Notes: generated by a model from the sequence alone, not told the origin. A DNA stretch of 64,000 nt from Paenibacillus sp. FSL M7-0420 (GCF_038002345.1 NZ_JBBOCJ010000001.1:2418001-2482000); one strand, 5' to 3'. Positions 8,680 through 18,803 are shown, counted from the stretch's first letter. Numbers and translations: made by a program.

Positions 8680-9104
8680 GGAAGACAGCGGATACGGGGG
8701 ATTATGGCGGATTACAGGGGAGTTAGCGTGCCTGATATATTGCCAACCGATGCGGGTCTGCTAAGTAATCAGGGCTGTAGGGCGAAATGTTGCAAATTAT
8801 GCAGCTTGGGTGGACAGATAGCACGCTTGCGGGGAGGATTGTTGCATAAATTGCAAGAATAATTCCGTGGGCCCGCCTGAACAAGTTGAGATGCTGCCTT
8901 TTGTGCAACAATATTGAAATTGGGCCGCTAGAATCGGAGAAATGTTGCAATAGGTGCAGGATTACTTGGAAAGTTACTGGATCTCGGCCACTCGTACGCC
9001 TGCGCGGCCGAAAGTCCAACATTCTCTCGAGTCACGCCCTCGCCTTTTATCAGACTCCAAAGTTCGACGCACTCACACCACCACATAGAAGGAGAACAAC
9101 AACC
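8680..9104. other. Intergenic region with repeated TTGCA-rich motifs
   Basis: No gene is supported here. Two near-identical motifs beginning GAAATGTTGCAA and ending TGCAG occur at 8784-8804 and 8939-8960, with related TTGCA/TGCAA words at 8841-8862 and 8903-8910. These could be binding sites for a regulator, such as the locus AraC protein, or a scattered intergenic repeat. A promoter for the binding-protein gene probably lies here. Confidence 0.45.
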
Positions 9105-10634
9105 ATGACAACAACCAAAGGGGCAAAATGCTTCAACAGACTGGCAGGGGCTGCGCTATCCGCAGTGCTGGTGCTGGGCGCATTAGCCGGATGCGGCAGC
9201 GACAACAAGGCGGCAGAGAACGCGAAAGGGACGGACGGGGCCGCAGCGCCTGCGGGACCGTACAAAATGTCCATGATGCTGACCAGCTACAACCCGGAGC
9301 CGATGGACCCGGAAGGCGAAATTTACAAGAAGCTCGAAGAACGGACCAACACCGATCTCAAAATCACCTGGGTCCCGTCCACGACCTATTCCGATAAGCT
9401 CAGCGCAACCATTGCCTCTGGTGAGATGCCAAGCGCCGTACTGGTGCTGGACCAGAAGCTCCCCTATATCGTCAATTCGGTCCGCTCGGGCATGTTCTGG
9501 GAGCTGGGGCCTTATCTGAAGGATTATCCGAACCTTAGCCGGATGAATGAGGTGGCGCTGAACGCAATTTCTATCGATGGTAAGGTGTACGGCATCTACC
9601 GGGCCCGCGATCTGGCCCGCGACGGCCTGATGCTGCGCAAGGACTGGCTGGAGAACCTGGGGCTGCAGGAGCCGAAGACGGTGGATGACTTTTACAAGGT
9701 GCTCCAGGCATTTGTGAAGAATGACCCGGACAAGAACGGCAAGGCAGATACCATCGGTCTGGCCGAGCAGCAGGTGGCGGCGGGCTGGCGGGCAATGCTG
9801 ACCTGGATGGGCGGTCCGGCGGACTGGGAGATCAAGGACGGCAAGGCGAGCCCGGCGCATCTGAATCCGGCTTTTCTGGAGACAATGAAGTTCTACAAGA
9901 AGCTGTATGATGAGAAGCTGATCAACCTCGATTTCGCAGTGGTCAAGGACGGCAAGCAGATGATCAACGCAGGCAAGGCCGGGGCATGGATTGCTAACCT
10001 GAATGATGCCAACGGGATTGAAGAAAGTGTGCAAAAGGTGACACCAACCGGTTCTATCACGATGGTTAACGCGCTGGAAGGTCCAGAAGGGCTGCGCAGT
10101 CCCGGCGGCTCCGGCTCCTACGGCCTCTTCATGATCCCCAAGACGTCTGTGAAGACGGAGGAGGAGCTGAAGGCGGTGCTGAACTTTTTTGACAAGGTGT
10201 CGGATGAAGATATGCAGAATATGCTGGTGAACGGTCTGGAGGGCCGACAATTCACGCTGGAGAACGGAAATTACGTCAAAACAGCTGATCCCAAGCTGCT
10301 GGCGGAATACGGTATGGGCGACTCCTCGCAGCTGGCTGTTCTGAGAGATAAAGTGGTGACCTACGGCAAGCCGCTGGTGCATCTGCGCGATGAGATGTGG
10401 AAGAAGAATGCGGAGATCGCTGCGGTGAATCCGGTGCAGCCTTTTATTTCCGACACGTACAGCGAACGGGGCTCTGAGCTTAGCAAAATCATCGACGATG
10501 CCCGGGTCCGCTTCATTATGGGCGATCTGGACGAGAACGGGTGGAACCAGGCGGTAGCGAAGTGGGAGCAGGACGGCGGTGCCAAAGTCATTGAGGAATA
10601 TACGGCGGCTTACAATAACGCCAACGCCAAATAG
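9105..10634 (+). CDS. Extracellular sugar-binding lipoprotein (LplA-like)
   Basis: The 509-residue protein starts with a lipoprotein signal (hydrophobic LSAVLVLGALAGC, lipobox LAGC), then a long two-lobe solute-binding protein of the LplA type used by LplB/YtcP importers. The start at ATG 9105 is chosen because AAGGAG lies upstream and the signal peptide follows directly; the frame stays open farther upstream to 8886 but that stretch has no signal and codes poorly. The protein would be anchored outside the membrane and hand sugar to the two permeases encoded just before. The ligand is unknown; the neighbouring GH5, GH94 and GH2 enzymes suggest a beta-linked glucan or uronic-acid-containing oligosaccharide. 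Confidence 0.93.
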   Translation: MTTTKGAKCFNRLAGAALSAVLVLGALAGCGSDNKAAENAKGTDGAAAPAGPYKMSMMLTSYNPEPMDPEGEIYKKLEERTNTDLKITWVPSTTYSDKLSATIASGEMPSAVLVLDQKLPYIVNSVRSGMFWELGPYLKDYPNLSRMNEVALNAISIDGKVYGIYRARDLARDGLMLRKDWLENLGLQEPKTVDDFYKVLQAFVKNDPDKNGKADTIGLAEQQVAAGWRAMLTWMGGPADWEIKDGKASPAHLNPAFLETMKFYKKLYDEKLINLDFAVVKDGKQMINAGKAGAWIANLNDANGIEESVQKVTPTGSITMVNALEGPEGLRSPGGSGSYGLFMIPKTSVKTEEELKAVLNFFDKVSDEDMQNMLVNGLEGRQFTLENGNYVKTADPKLLAEYGMGDSSQLAVLRDKVVTYGKPLVHLRDEMWKKNAEIAAVNPVQPFISDTYSERGSELSKIIDDARVRFIMGDLDENGWNQAVAKWEQDGGAKVIEEYTAAYNNANAK

Positions 10635-10699
10635 GCAGGAATGGAATTCCCCATATGCTAGAATGAAACCAACAACGTAGATTGCGGGGGGAGTTAGTG

Positions 10700-12994
10700 A
10701 TGCGGATACGGATATCCAGCTATTTATTGAAATTAATCCTGTTTACCCTGGTGATCGGCGCCTTCCCGGTGCTGATCCTGGGATGGTATTCCTATCACTA
10801 CTCCTCCCAGTCGGTGCTTCAGCAGGTAGAGGAACGCAACTCCCAGGTGCTGCGGCAGAGCCAGCTGCGGGTGGAGCAGACGCTGAAGATGATCGATTTC
10901 TCCACCACACAGCTGCTGGGGCTGCCCACGGTAACGAAGGCGATTGCCACGAAGCTGGATATTAAGGACATGGACATGATTCATGAACTGTACAAAAATC
11001 TCTCCTCGATCCAGACCTTCGAGCTCGGCATTAAAGATGTGTATCTGTTCAGTCTGGAACAGGATTGGCTGATTACCAACTCCGGCATGGACGCTTACAG
11101 CCAACCGGGGCTGAAGGAGAAGCTGCGCCCGTTCGCCGGGATGCCCGGCGGATCGATGTGGCTCAGCGGCAATTCTGCCAGTATCCAGGGAGCGGACGGG
11201 ATGGTTGAACTGAATCATGCGGTCATGAATATCAAAAAATGGCCGATTAACGCCAGCCGCCCCCGCGGATTAATCGCGGTAGTGCTGTCGTCCCAGCAGC
11301 TGACTGACCTGATCGGCAACGAGCCGGGGCCGGGCAGTGTGTTCATTCTGGATGAGGACGGCCGGGCCATCACCCACTCCAATCCTTCGCTGCTCGGCAG
11401 GGACCTGTCGGCCGAAGGGTATATTACTGCGATTCGTGAGCGGGAGGATACGGCCGGGGTGTTCAGCGGAATTGCCGGGGAGCGTAAGGCTTCGATCTCC
11501 TTCCGCAAGTCTGCCTATAACGGCTGGACTTATGTGTCGGTTATCCCGACAGAAGCGGTCACCCGTCAGGCCACCGCAATCGGGAGGACCTCTATTCTGA
11601 TCAGTCTGAGTGTTCTGGCTGCCACGATGCTGGCGGCGCTGGTCGGCTCCCGCCGGATGTACAGTCCGGTGCGGCATATTTACCGTTCCCTGCTGCCCGA
11701 CAATAAGGACCCGCGTCCCAAAAAGGATGAGTTCATCGCCATCTCTGACCGCATTCAGGGCATTTTGTCCGACCAGTCCAAGCTCCAGTTGGAGCTGGCG
11801 GGCCAGCAGCAGCAATTAGCGGAGTTCCTGCTCCGCAAGCTGATGCTGGGGGAAGCACGATTCCAGGGTCTCCCCGAACGCCTCCAGGATTACGGCTATG
11901 GACACACGGGGAAGTGGACGCTGATGCGGGTTCTGCTGGTGCAGGTAGACCGGCTGGACCACAGCAGATTCACCGAAGAAGACCGGGATCTGCTGCTGTT
12001 CGCGATCAGCAATATCGCCCAGGAGGTTATTCCCGAGGGGGACCGGCTGCCGCCGATTGTCATCCGCGAGTCGGTGGTGCTGCTGACCGGCACCAGCTCG
12101 CAGTCCGAGGAGGCCTTCAAGGAGGCGGTGTATGCCAGGGCGGCAGAAGTGCAGGCATCGGTCAAAAGCTATCTGCAATTGCAGACGAGCATCGGCATCA
12201 GCCGTTCCTGCCAGGCCTGGACCGAGGTGGGGCGTGGCTATGAGGAAGGTGAGAATGCGCTGAAGTACCGGGCCCGGCTCGGGGAAGAGGTCATTCTGTT
12301 CATAGAGGATGTGCAGCCTGCCAGCCGCAAGGAGATCGTCTACCCTAAGCAGCTCGAAGATGAGCTGTCCGAAGCGATCAAGTCGCATGACCGGGAGCAG
12401 GCCGGGGTGCTGCTGTCGCGGATGATGAACGCGCTGGCCGGCGAGGAGGCGGACCACCAGGAATACCAGATGTCACTGGTCCGCCTGCTGATGGACCTGA
12501 TCCGGCTGCTCCAGGATGCCGGCATCTCCCATCATCTGCTGAACGCCGGGGAGAACTCGCTGTTCGAGGAGCTGCTTGCCATGCACAGTCCCGGCGATAT
12601 TGAATCCTGGTTCGGGAAGGCGATTGTGTATCCGGCCATAGAGCTGCTGAAGCAGCGGCAGGAGAACCAGTTTACCAGCATCTCCGAAGAGGTGAAGCAG
12701 CTGATTGCCGAAGCGTTCGATACGGACCTGACGCTGGAGAAATGCTCGGCCCGGCTGAACTATCATCCACAGTATATCGGCCGGGTGTTCCGCCAGGAGA
12801 CGGGGAGCAGCTTCACGGACTATCTGGCGCAATACCGGCTTACGGTAGCCAAAAGATGGCTGAAGGATACTGATCTGACAATCACCGAAATTGCCATGAA
12901 GCTGAAATACAATAACCCGGCCAACTTCATCCGCTACTTCCGCAAGATGGAGGGGATGACACCGGGCCAGTACCGGGCGGGCCTGACCGAATAA
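10700..12994 (+). CDS. AraC-type membrane sensor-regulator (Cache-like sensor plus AraC HTH)
   Basis: The 764-residue protein has an N-terminal membrane segment (residues about 8-30), a long extracellular Cache-like sensor region, a second membrane segment near residues 295-315, a cytoplasmic linker, and a C-terminal AraC DNA-binding domain with both helix-turn-helix units (EKCSARLNYHPQYIGRVFR and ITEIAMKLKYNNPANFIRYF, ending GMTPGQYR). Such one-component regulators are typical of Paenibacillus carbohydrate loci and respond to an extracellular sugar or to the binding protein. The ATG at 10700 is preferred over an earlier TTG at 10682 because GGGGGAG lies between them. It probably activates this locus. 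Confidence 0.92.
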   Translation: MRIRISSYLLKLILFTLVIGAFPVLILGWYSYHYSSQSVLQQVEERNSQVLRQSQLRVEQTLKMIDFSTTQLLGLPTVTKAIATKLDIKDMDMIHELYKNLSSIQTFELGIKDVYLFSLEQDWLITNSGMDAYSQPGLKEKLRPFAGMPGGSMWLSGNSASIQGADGMVELNHAVMNIKKWPINASRPRGLIAVVLSSQQLTDLIGNEPGPGSVFILDEDGRAITHSNPSLLGRDLSAEGYITAIREREDTAGVFSGIAGERKASISFRKSAYNGWTYVSVIPTEAVTRQATAIGRTSILISLSVLAATMLAALVGSRRMYSPVRHIYRSLLPDNKDPRPKKDEFIAISDRIQGILSDQSKLQLELAGQQQQLAEFLLRKLMLGEARFQGLPERLQDYGYGHTGKWTLMRVLLVQVDRLDHSRFTEEDRDLLLFAISNIAQEVIPEGDRLPPIVIRESVVLLTGTSSQSEEAFKEAVYARAAEVQASVKSYLQLQTSIGISRSCQAWTEVGRGYEEGENALKYRARLGEEVILFIEDVQPASRKEIVYPKQLEDELSEAIKSHDREQAGVLLSRMMNALAGEEADHQEYQMSLVRLLMDLIRLLQDAGISHHLLNAGENSLFEELLAMHSPGDIESWFGKAIVYPAIELLKQRQENQFTSISEEVKQLIAEAFDTDLTLEKCSARLNYHPQYIGRVFRQETGSSFTDYLAQYRLTVAKRWLKDTDLTITEIAMKLKYNNPANFIRYFRKMEGMTPGQYRAGLTE

Positions 12995-13011
12995 AGGGAC
13001 GGCCGCTGGTA

Positions 13012-15369
13012 GTGGAAGCAGAACAGGAAAGGTGTGCAATCCAATTGAATTCAATTACTGCAAGCCAAGGTAAGTCTTACGGTGCGTTCCGAAACGGGGG
13101 CAGACAGTATGTCATTACAACGCCCCGCACACCGGCAAAATGGTTTAATTATCTGTTCAACGACACGTATTACACGGAGGTATCGCAGACCGGCCAGGGG
13201 GACAGTGTGGCCTTCCGGCCCCGCCACCGTACGATAACAAGGGGATTCCGCTATTTCTATCTGAAGGATCAGGTCACGGGCGATGTCTGGTCACCGCTCT
13301 ATCAACCGCTGAAGACCGAGCCTGAATGCTATGAATGCATTCATAGTCTGGGAACGACCGAGATCCTCTCGGAAGCGCAGGGAATCAGGTCGTCCGTGCA
13401 TGTGTTTGTCCCGCGTACAGGCCAGCAGGAAATTTGGACGGTTACGCTGCGCAACATCGGCGCAGAGCCTAGGGAGTTGTCGTTGTTCAGTGCGTTTGCA
13501 CTGGAGAACGGTGGCGTGATGGGCAGCCGGTGCCACTTCGATGAAGCCTCGCAGACAGTCTCCAGCTATTCCTTCCCGTATCACGTGACTTATGAGCAGA
13601 AGGCCGGATGCGATGATCATACGAATCGTGTTTATGTCTATCCGGATGCTCCTGCGGCTTCCTATGATTGCAGCCAGCGGGCCTTCTTCGGCGGCGATGA
13701 GCTGAATGAGCTGCCCGAAGCGGTACGCAGGGGAGTGTGCTCGGGCCGGGTGGCCGAGGCGGAGCATCCGCTGGGCGCTTTCCAGCATACGATGCTCCTC
13801 CAGCCGGGGGAGCAGGCTGAGCGGCGTTTCGTGCTGGGCTGTGCTCATTCGCTGGAGGACATCCGCCACAGCCAGGCGGAGCTTGCGGATCAGGGGTTTG
13901 CGTCCCTGCTTCAGGAGACGGAAGCATACTGGGAGCAGATGTGCGGCAGCTTCCAGGTGGAGACACCGGATGCGGATGTGAATGCTTTTATGAATAGCTG
14001 GCTGCAAAAACAGATCATCATGCAGACCCGCACCAACCGCATGTCCAATTACTGCCCGGTCCGCAACCAGCTGCAGGATGCGCTGGGGTATGCCCTGGTT
14101 GATCCGCAAGGCGCAGCGGAGTATATGATCTCTGTGCTGGAGGGCCAGGAGACTAGCGGTTTCATTCAGCAGTGGATCATGACCGATGGCTCGCCGCCCA
14201 AGAATCTGTGCCTGCTGAAGCACACAGACGGGCCGGTGTGGCTGGTGATCTGTTTCACCGCGCTGTTGAACCAGTATGGGGACCCGGAGCTGTTGCACCG
14301 CAGGGTCAGCTTCAAAGACTCCGGTGATAGCGCTACCATCTATGAGCACTTGCTGCTGGCTGTAGATTACATGGCAGGTGCAACTGGTGCCCACGGGCTG
14401 TGCCTGATGGGTGACGGGGACTGGAATGACCCGATCAACGGGCCGGGCCGGCTGGGGCGCGGCGAATCCGCCTGGAATACGATGGCGCTGGTCTACGCGA
14501 TCCGGGCGTTGATTCCTTTCAGTGAGCGGCTTGCGGATACAGCGGCTGTGCAGCGTCTGAATGATGCAGCCGCGCAGCTGTCGGCAGCGGTGAACCGCAC
14601 CTGCTGGGACGGTGCGTGGTATGTGGCCGGATTCGACGATGAAGGCCGGGCATTCGGCACCGCCCGGGATGAAGAGGGCAGGCTCTTCCTGAACACCCAG
14701 ACCTGGGCGGTCATGAGCGGTATTGCTGAAGGGGAGCGGCTGGAGCAGTGCCTGGCGGCCATCGACAGCCTGAATACACCGTTCGGCCCCCGGCTGCTCG
14801 AGCCGCCATTCAGCGGCTGGAATCCGCGCTGGGGCCGGATTAGTCTGAAGCTGGCCGGGACGACCGAGAATGGCTCTGTCTACTGCCATGCCTCGATATT
14901 CAAGGCGTTCGCCGACTGCATCGCCGGGCGGGGGCAGGAAGCCTGGGAGACACTCCGCCGGACGCTGCCGACGAACCCGGATAATCCGCCGGAGCGGAAT
15001 GGGCAGGTACCGATTTACGTGCCGAATTATTATTTCGGCCTCGCGGACTCCCCGAACTACGGCAAATCCAGCCATCATGTGCCCACCGGAACCGTAGGCT
15101 GGATGCTCTGGACCACGCTCGAATATGCCCTGGGTATTCGCGCTACGATGAGCGGACTGGTCATCGATCCCTGTATCTCTGCGGAATGGCCGGAGTACCG
15201 GGTGGAGCGCCGGTTCCGGGATTCGGTCTACCTGGTTCATGTGCTGAACCCTAACCGGATTGGCTGCGGGATGGTGAAGGTTACGGTGAACGGAAAGGAA
15301 TGGACGGAGCCTGTGCTTCCTTATGAGGCGGGGCAGGTGTATGAGGTGACGGCTGAGTTGAAGCGATGA
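13012..15369 (+). CDS. Glycoside hydrolase/phosphorylase family GH94
   Basis: The protein has 785 residues, the usual length of single-domain-set GH94 enzymes, without signal peptide. The N-terminal beta-sandwich starts at GKSYGAFRNGGRQYVITTP. The (alpha/alpha)6 catalytic barrel includes the QLQDALGYALVDP, SGFIQQWIMTDGSPPKN and GDGDWNDPIN segments, the last holding the catalytic Asp of the DWND motif (about residues 470-473), and LEPPFSGWNPRWG. GH94 enzymes phosphorolyse beta-linked disaccharides such as cellobiose, laminaribiose, cellobionic acid or chitobiose, giving sugar 1-phosphate. The start is uncertain: GTG 13012 is used, but an in-frame TTG at 13045 has a better site (AGGAAAGG). It acts inside the cell after import. 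Confidence 0.9.
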   Translation: MEAEQERCAIQLNSITASQGKSYGAFRNGGRQYVITTPRTPAKWFNYLFNDTYYTEVSQTGQGDSVAFRPRHRTITRGFRYFYLKDQVTGDVWSPLYQPLKTEPECYECIHSLGTTEILSEAQGIRSSVHVFVPRTGQQEIWTVTLRNIGAEPRELSLFSAFALENGGVMGSRCHFDEASQTVSSYSFPYHVTYEQKAGCDDHTNRVYVYPDAPAASYDCSQRAFFGGDELNELPEAVRRGVCSGRVAEAEHPLGAFQHTMLLQPGEQAERRFVLGCAHSLEDIRHSQAELADQGFASLLQETEAYWEQMCGSFQVETPDADVNAFMNSWLQKQIIMQTRTNRMSNYCPVRNQLQDALGYALVDPQGAAEYMISVLEGQETSGFIQQWIMTDGSPPKNLCLLKHTDGPVWLVICFTALLNQYGDPELLHRRVSFKDSGDSATIYEHLLLAVDYMAGATGAHGLCLMGDGDWNDPINGPGRLGRGESAWNTMALVYAIRALIPFSERLADTAAVQRLNDAAAQLSAAVNRTCWDGAWYVAGFDDEGRAFGTARDEEGRLFLNTQTWAVMSGIAEGERLEQCLAAIDSLNTPFGPRLLEPPFSGWNPRWGRISLKLAGTTENGSVYCHASIFKAFADCIAGRGQEAWETLRRTLPTNPDNPPERNGQVPIYVPNYYFGLADSPNYGKSSHHVPTGTVGWMLWTTLEYALGIRATMSGLVIDPCISAEWPEYRVERRFRDSVYLVHVLNPNRIGCGMVKVTVNGKEWTEPVLPYEAGQVYEVTAELKR

Positions 15370-15450
15370 TGGAGAAGCAGCCGAAAGTCCAAATGTTCAC
15401 CGGAGTGCCGATTACGCTTTAAGAATACTAGAGATCGGAGTGGATAACAT

Positions 15451-17241
15451 ATGCTGTTCCCCAAAGATACATTAACCCGTGAAATCAAAGACCTGTCCGG
15501 CATCTGGTGCTTTAAGCCGGACCCGGACAACCGGGGCAGGGAAGAGAATTGGCAGGCGCAGCCGCTCCGGGACACGATCCTGATGCCGGTGCCCGCCAGC
15601 TATAACGATATCACCCAGGATGCTGCGCTGCGCGATCATATCGGCGACGTCTGGTATGAGCAGACGTTCATCGTGCCGCGCTCCTGGTCCGGGGAGCGGA
15701 TCATGCTCTGGGTCGGCAGTGCCTGCCATCATGCCGTGGTATGGGTGAATGGGGTGGAGGTGGCCGCTCATAAGGGCGGCTTCCTGCCTTTTGAAGCGGA
15801 GATTACGGAGAAGGTCCTGCCCGGACAGGAGAACCGGGTGACGATAGTGGTCAACAATGTGCTGGACTGGCAGACCCTGCCGCCGGGGCGTATCCGCACC
15901 TTTGAGGATGAGAAGCATCCTGAAGGCTACCGGGTGCAGGAGTATTTTCATGATTTTTTCAACTATGCGGGCTTGCACCGGCCTGTGAAGCTGTATCGGA
16001 CCGCCACAGCGTACATCAGTGACATCACTGTCATTCCAGATGTGCAGGGGCAGACGGGAATCATCAGCTATTCGGTTGAAGTCTCTGCGGCCGAAGGCGG
16101 GGGCCGGGTGCGGCTGTTGGATGAAGAGGGAGTGGAGGTGGCCGCCGGGACAGGCTGCTCAGGCACCTTACGGGTGGAGAACGCCAAATTATGGAGGCCG
16201 CTGAAGGCTTACCTCTATACCTTGCATGTGGAGCTTGTTGACGCAGACGGGCAGGTCACCGACCACTATCCGCTCCAGACCGGCATCCGTACAGTGAAGG
16301 TGGAAGGGACACGGTTCCTGATCAACGGCGAGCCGTTCTACTTCAAGGGGTTCGGGAAGCATGAAGACAGCGATATCCGCGGCAAGGGACTGGACCATGC
16401 AGTCAACGTGAAGGATTTCAACCTGCTGCGCTGGATCAACGCCAACTCCTTCCGCACCTCGCACTATCCATATGCCGAAGAGCTGCTGGAGCTGGCGGAC
16501 CGTGAGGGGATTGTGGTTATTGGAGAAGTGCCTGCCGTCGGCTTCACGTTCTTCAATTATAAGGACAAGGTGTATACCCCGGATCAGGCGAACGACGAGA
16601 CGCTGGCCCATCACCAGGAGGTGCTTTGCGATCTCATTGCCCGGGACAAGAATCATCCGTCAGTGGTGATGTGGAGTCTGGCCAATGAAGCAGCCACATT
16701 CCAGGACGAGGCGGTGCCGTATTTCCGCCAGTTAGCCGATACCGCCCGCAGGCTAAACCCGCAGCGCCCGATCACCATTGTGCAGTGGCCGCTGCCGGAT
16801 AAGTGCAAGGTGGCGCAGTTTTTTGACGTCATCTGTGTGAACCGCTATTACTCCTGGTATCAGGACCCGGGTGCGCTTGAGCTGGTAGAGCATCAGGTGG
16901 AGTGGGAGCTGACGAACTGGTACCGCCGCTTCGGCAAGCCGGTCATCATGACGGAATATGGAGCGGACGCCATCGCCGGTTTCCATCAGGACCCGCCTGT
17001 CATGTTCACCGAGGAGTATCAGCAGGAGCTGCTGACCCGGTATCACAATGTGTTCGACCGGCTGGATTTTGTGATCGGGGAGCATGTGTGGGCCTTTGCC
17101 GATTTTGCCACCAAGCAGGGAATTACCCGCATTAACGGGAACAAGAAGGGCGTGTTCACCCGCCAGCGCCAGCCCAAAGCCGCCGCCCGGATGCTCTGCA
17201 GCCGCTGGGGGGAGATGGGGGAGTACCCGGGGAAGGGATAG
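15451..17241 (+). CDS. uidA: Beta-glucuronidase, GH2 family
   Basis: The 596-residue protein is close to the length of E. coli UidA and has its three-part layout: sugar-binding jelly roll (from LSGIWCFKPDPDN), immunoglobulin-like middle and TIM barrel from about residue 285. The acid/base Glu lies in SLANEAAT (Glu 413) and the nucleophile in VIMTEYGADAIAGFH (Glu 502), nearly the same numbering as the E. coli enzyme. The GUS-type NxK signature region TRINGNKKGVF near the C-terminus supports activity on uronic acids rather than galactosides. There is no signal peptide, so it acts in the cytoplasm on imported oligosaccharides. It is the last gene of the sugar locus; the ATG at 15451 follows a GGAGTGG site. 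Confidence 0.88.
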   Translation: MLFPKDTLTREIKDLSGIWCFKPDPDNRGREENWQAQPLRDTILMPVPASYNDITQDAALRDHIGDVWYEQTFIVPRSWSGERIMLWVGSACHHAVVWVNGVEVAAHKGGFLPFEAEITEKVLPGQENRVTIVVNNVLDWQTLPPGRIRTFEDEKHPEGYRVQEYFHDFFNYAGLHRPVKLYRTATAYISDITVIPDVQGQTGIISYSVEVSAAEGGGRVRLLDEEGVEVAAGTGCSGTLRVENAKLWRPLKAYLYTLHVELVDADGQVTDHYPLQTGIRTVKVEGTRFLINGEPFYFKGFGKHEDSDIRGKGLDHAVNVKDFNLLRWINANSFRTSHYPYAEELLELADREGIVVIGEVPAVGFTFFNYKDKVYTPDQANDETLAHHQEVLCDLIARDKNHPSVVMWSLANEAATFQDEAVPYFRQLADTARRLNPQRPITIVQWPLPDKCKVAQFFDVICVNRYYSWYQDPGALELVEHQVEWELTNWYRRFGKPVIMTEYGADAIAGFHQDPPVMFTEEYQQELLTRYHNVFDRLDFVIGEHVWAFADFATKQGITRINGNKKGVFTRQRQPKAAARMLCSRWGEMGEYPGKG

Positions 17242-17742
17242 GGCAGTTCAATGCCAAGGGGTGGGCGCTGGGTGAGACAGATCCTAGAACTCTAAGGGAG
17301 CAAAATACATTGCGGAAAGCTAAGGAGTTAATGGGCTAAGTGAAGCGTGCGTTTGGATGGAAATAGTTTGATTTTGGGCACTTGCTGACGAACGAACGTC
17401 CCTTGCAGGAACAGTAGTTGGACAAATGGACACTTAAATTAGCGCATATTGCTCAATGCAGCGAAAAGTAATAGCAGTCGTTGCTCTTTTTCCACTTGCT
17501 TCGGCGGACTCCTGGAAATACGAGGAATTAAGATACATTTATCCAATTGTTTGTTGCGGTGGAGTTTATTACCTGTTCTGCCTTCCCCTAGATCGTTCCG
17601 TGATCTAATTGGTTAAATAAGGGGATTTATTCACTTGTATTATACTGGAAAACTCTTAGAATAGTAGTAAAGATAACTACCCAAGGCTGTTAAGGTCTGC
17701 CGGTTAAGGGACTTCATCAAACCTACTATAAGGAGATTGCCC
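17242..17742. other. 500-base noncoding gap
   Basis: No gene or clear terminator is seen between the beta-glucuronidase gene and the toroid-repeat protein. The last 120 bases become AT-rich (TTCACTTGTATTATAC) and probably hold the promoter of the next gene. Confidence 0.4.
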
Positions 17743-18687
17743 ATGAAGCTGCTGCTGGAGGATTACGAGGGAATCAGGCGCTGGATGTACCGCAATGCCC
17801 GTCCGCTGGACCTGGCGAGATGGAGATTTCACTTTGAGGGCGGCGGGGCTGAGCTGGTACTGGAAGCGCTGTCTGCCTATCAGAATGAGGATGGGGGCTT
17901 CGGCCATGCCCTGGAAGCGGACGCGTGGAATCCGCATTCCACGCCCATTCAGACCGCTACAGCGGTGGAGAGGCTGCTGGAGCTGGAATTTGCAGATAAC
18001 GGGCATCCGCTGGTGGAGGGAATTCTGAAATACCTGGACAGCGGTGCGGATATGGATGGCCGAACGTGGAGGAATGTCGTAGCTTCCAATAATGATTATC
18101 CTCATGCCCCCTGGTGGCATACAAGCTCGGACAGTACTTCCCGCAGTATGTATAATCCGACAGCTATTCTGGCCGGATTCATTCTGAAGGCTGCTCCGAA
18201 GGATAGCGGGCTGTATGCCACCGGACTAGGGATTGCCCGTGAGCTGACGGAGCTTTTCCTGCGTGATCCAGCTATTGAGATGCACCCGCTGAAATGCGTG
18301 GATACGCTGCTGCATTGCATCACCTGGGCCGGGCTGCAGGAGCACTTCCCCTATGTGGAGCTGCACAAATCCTTCAAAGAACAGAGCGCACGGCTGATCA
18401 GCCGCGATGAGGGGAATTGGAACGGGTATGGCTGCAGGCCGTCAGCGTTCATCCATTCGCCGCATAGTCCCGGATACGCTGAACTCGGCGGGCTGCTGCA
18501 CCAGGAGCTGGATTATCTGCTGGAGACCCGAAATGCCGCAGGCGTCTGGGAGCTGACCTGGAGCTGGGAAGGATATGAACGCGAGTTTGCTGTCAGTGAG
18601 AACTGGTGGAAGGCGCATATCGTGATTGAGAATTTGCGGCTGCTGCGGGAATTCGGACGAATGGCGGAGCTGCCGGGGATTGACTAG
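17743..18687 (+). CDS. Prenyltransferase/squalene-cyclase-like toroid repeat protein
   Basis: The 314-residue protein has the QNEDGGFGHALE motif near residue 49 and further helical repeats with the spacing of alpha/alpha toroid proteins of the prenyltransferase and squalene-oxidase repeat superfamily. It lacks the DxDD catalytic motif of terpene cyclases, so its reaction is unknown. The ATG at 17743 is preceded by AAGGAG; an earlier in-frame TTG overlaps that site. No signal peptide or membrane segment is seen. It stands alone between the sugar locus and a convergent SDR gene. Confidence 0.8.
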   Translation: MKLLLEDYEGIRRWMYRNARPLDLARWRFHFEGGGAELVLEALSAYQNEDGGFGHALEADAWNPHSTPIQTATAVERLLELEFADNGHPLVEGILKYLDSGADMDGRTWRNVVASNNDYPHAPWWHTSSDSTSRSMYNPTAILAGFILKAAPKDSGLYATGLGIARELTELFLRDPAIEMHPLKCVDTLLHCITWAGLQEHFPYVELHKSFKEQSARLISRDEGNWNGYGCRPSAFIHSPHSPGYAELGGLLHQELDYLLETRNAAGVWELTWSWEGYEREFAVSENWWKAHIVIENLRLLREFGRMAELPGID

Positions 18688-18726
18688 GAATTGAATTTAC
18701 CTTGAAAAAATAATGCAGCGCATGTT

Positions 18727-18765
18727 AAGCCACAGCTCTCCGGATGGAGGGGCTGTGGCTTGAGT
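18727..18765. terminator. Hairpin terminator between convergent genes
   Basis: A ten-base stem (AAGCCACAGC with GCTGTGGCTT) lies between the toroid protein gene and the convergent SDR gene. The U-tract is weak on both strands, but position and stem favour a shared terminator. Confidence 0.65.
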
Positions 18766-18803
18766 TCGTACCGGATGCTTGCAAAGGCAGCAGACAGAAG
18801 CCG

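Noticed and set aside
8886..9104. N-terminal extension of the sugar-binding protein
   Set aside because: The lipoprotein signal and AAGGAG site begin at 9105; the extension overlaps intergenic repeats.
13291..15240. 649-codon minus-strand frame opposite the GH94 gene
   Set aside because: Typical antisense shadow of a GC-rich gene; low-complexity Arg/Pro/His composition and no start site.
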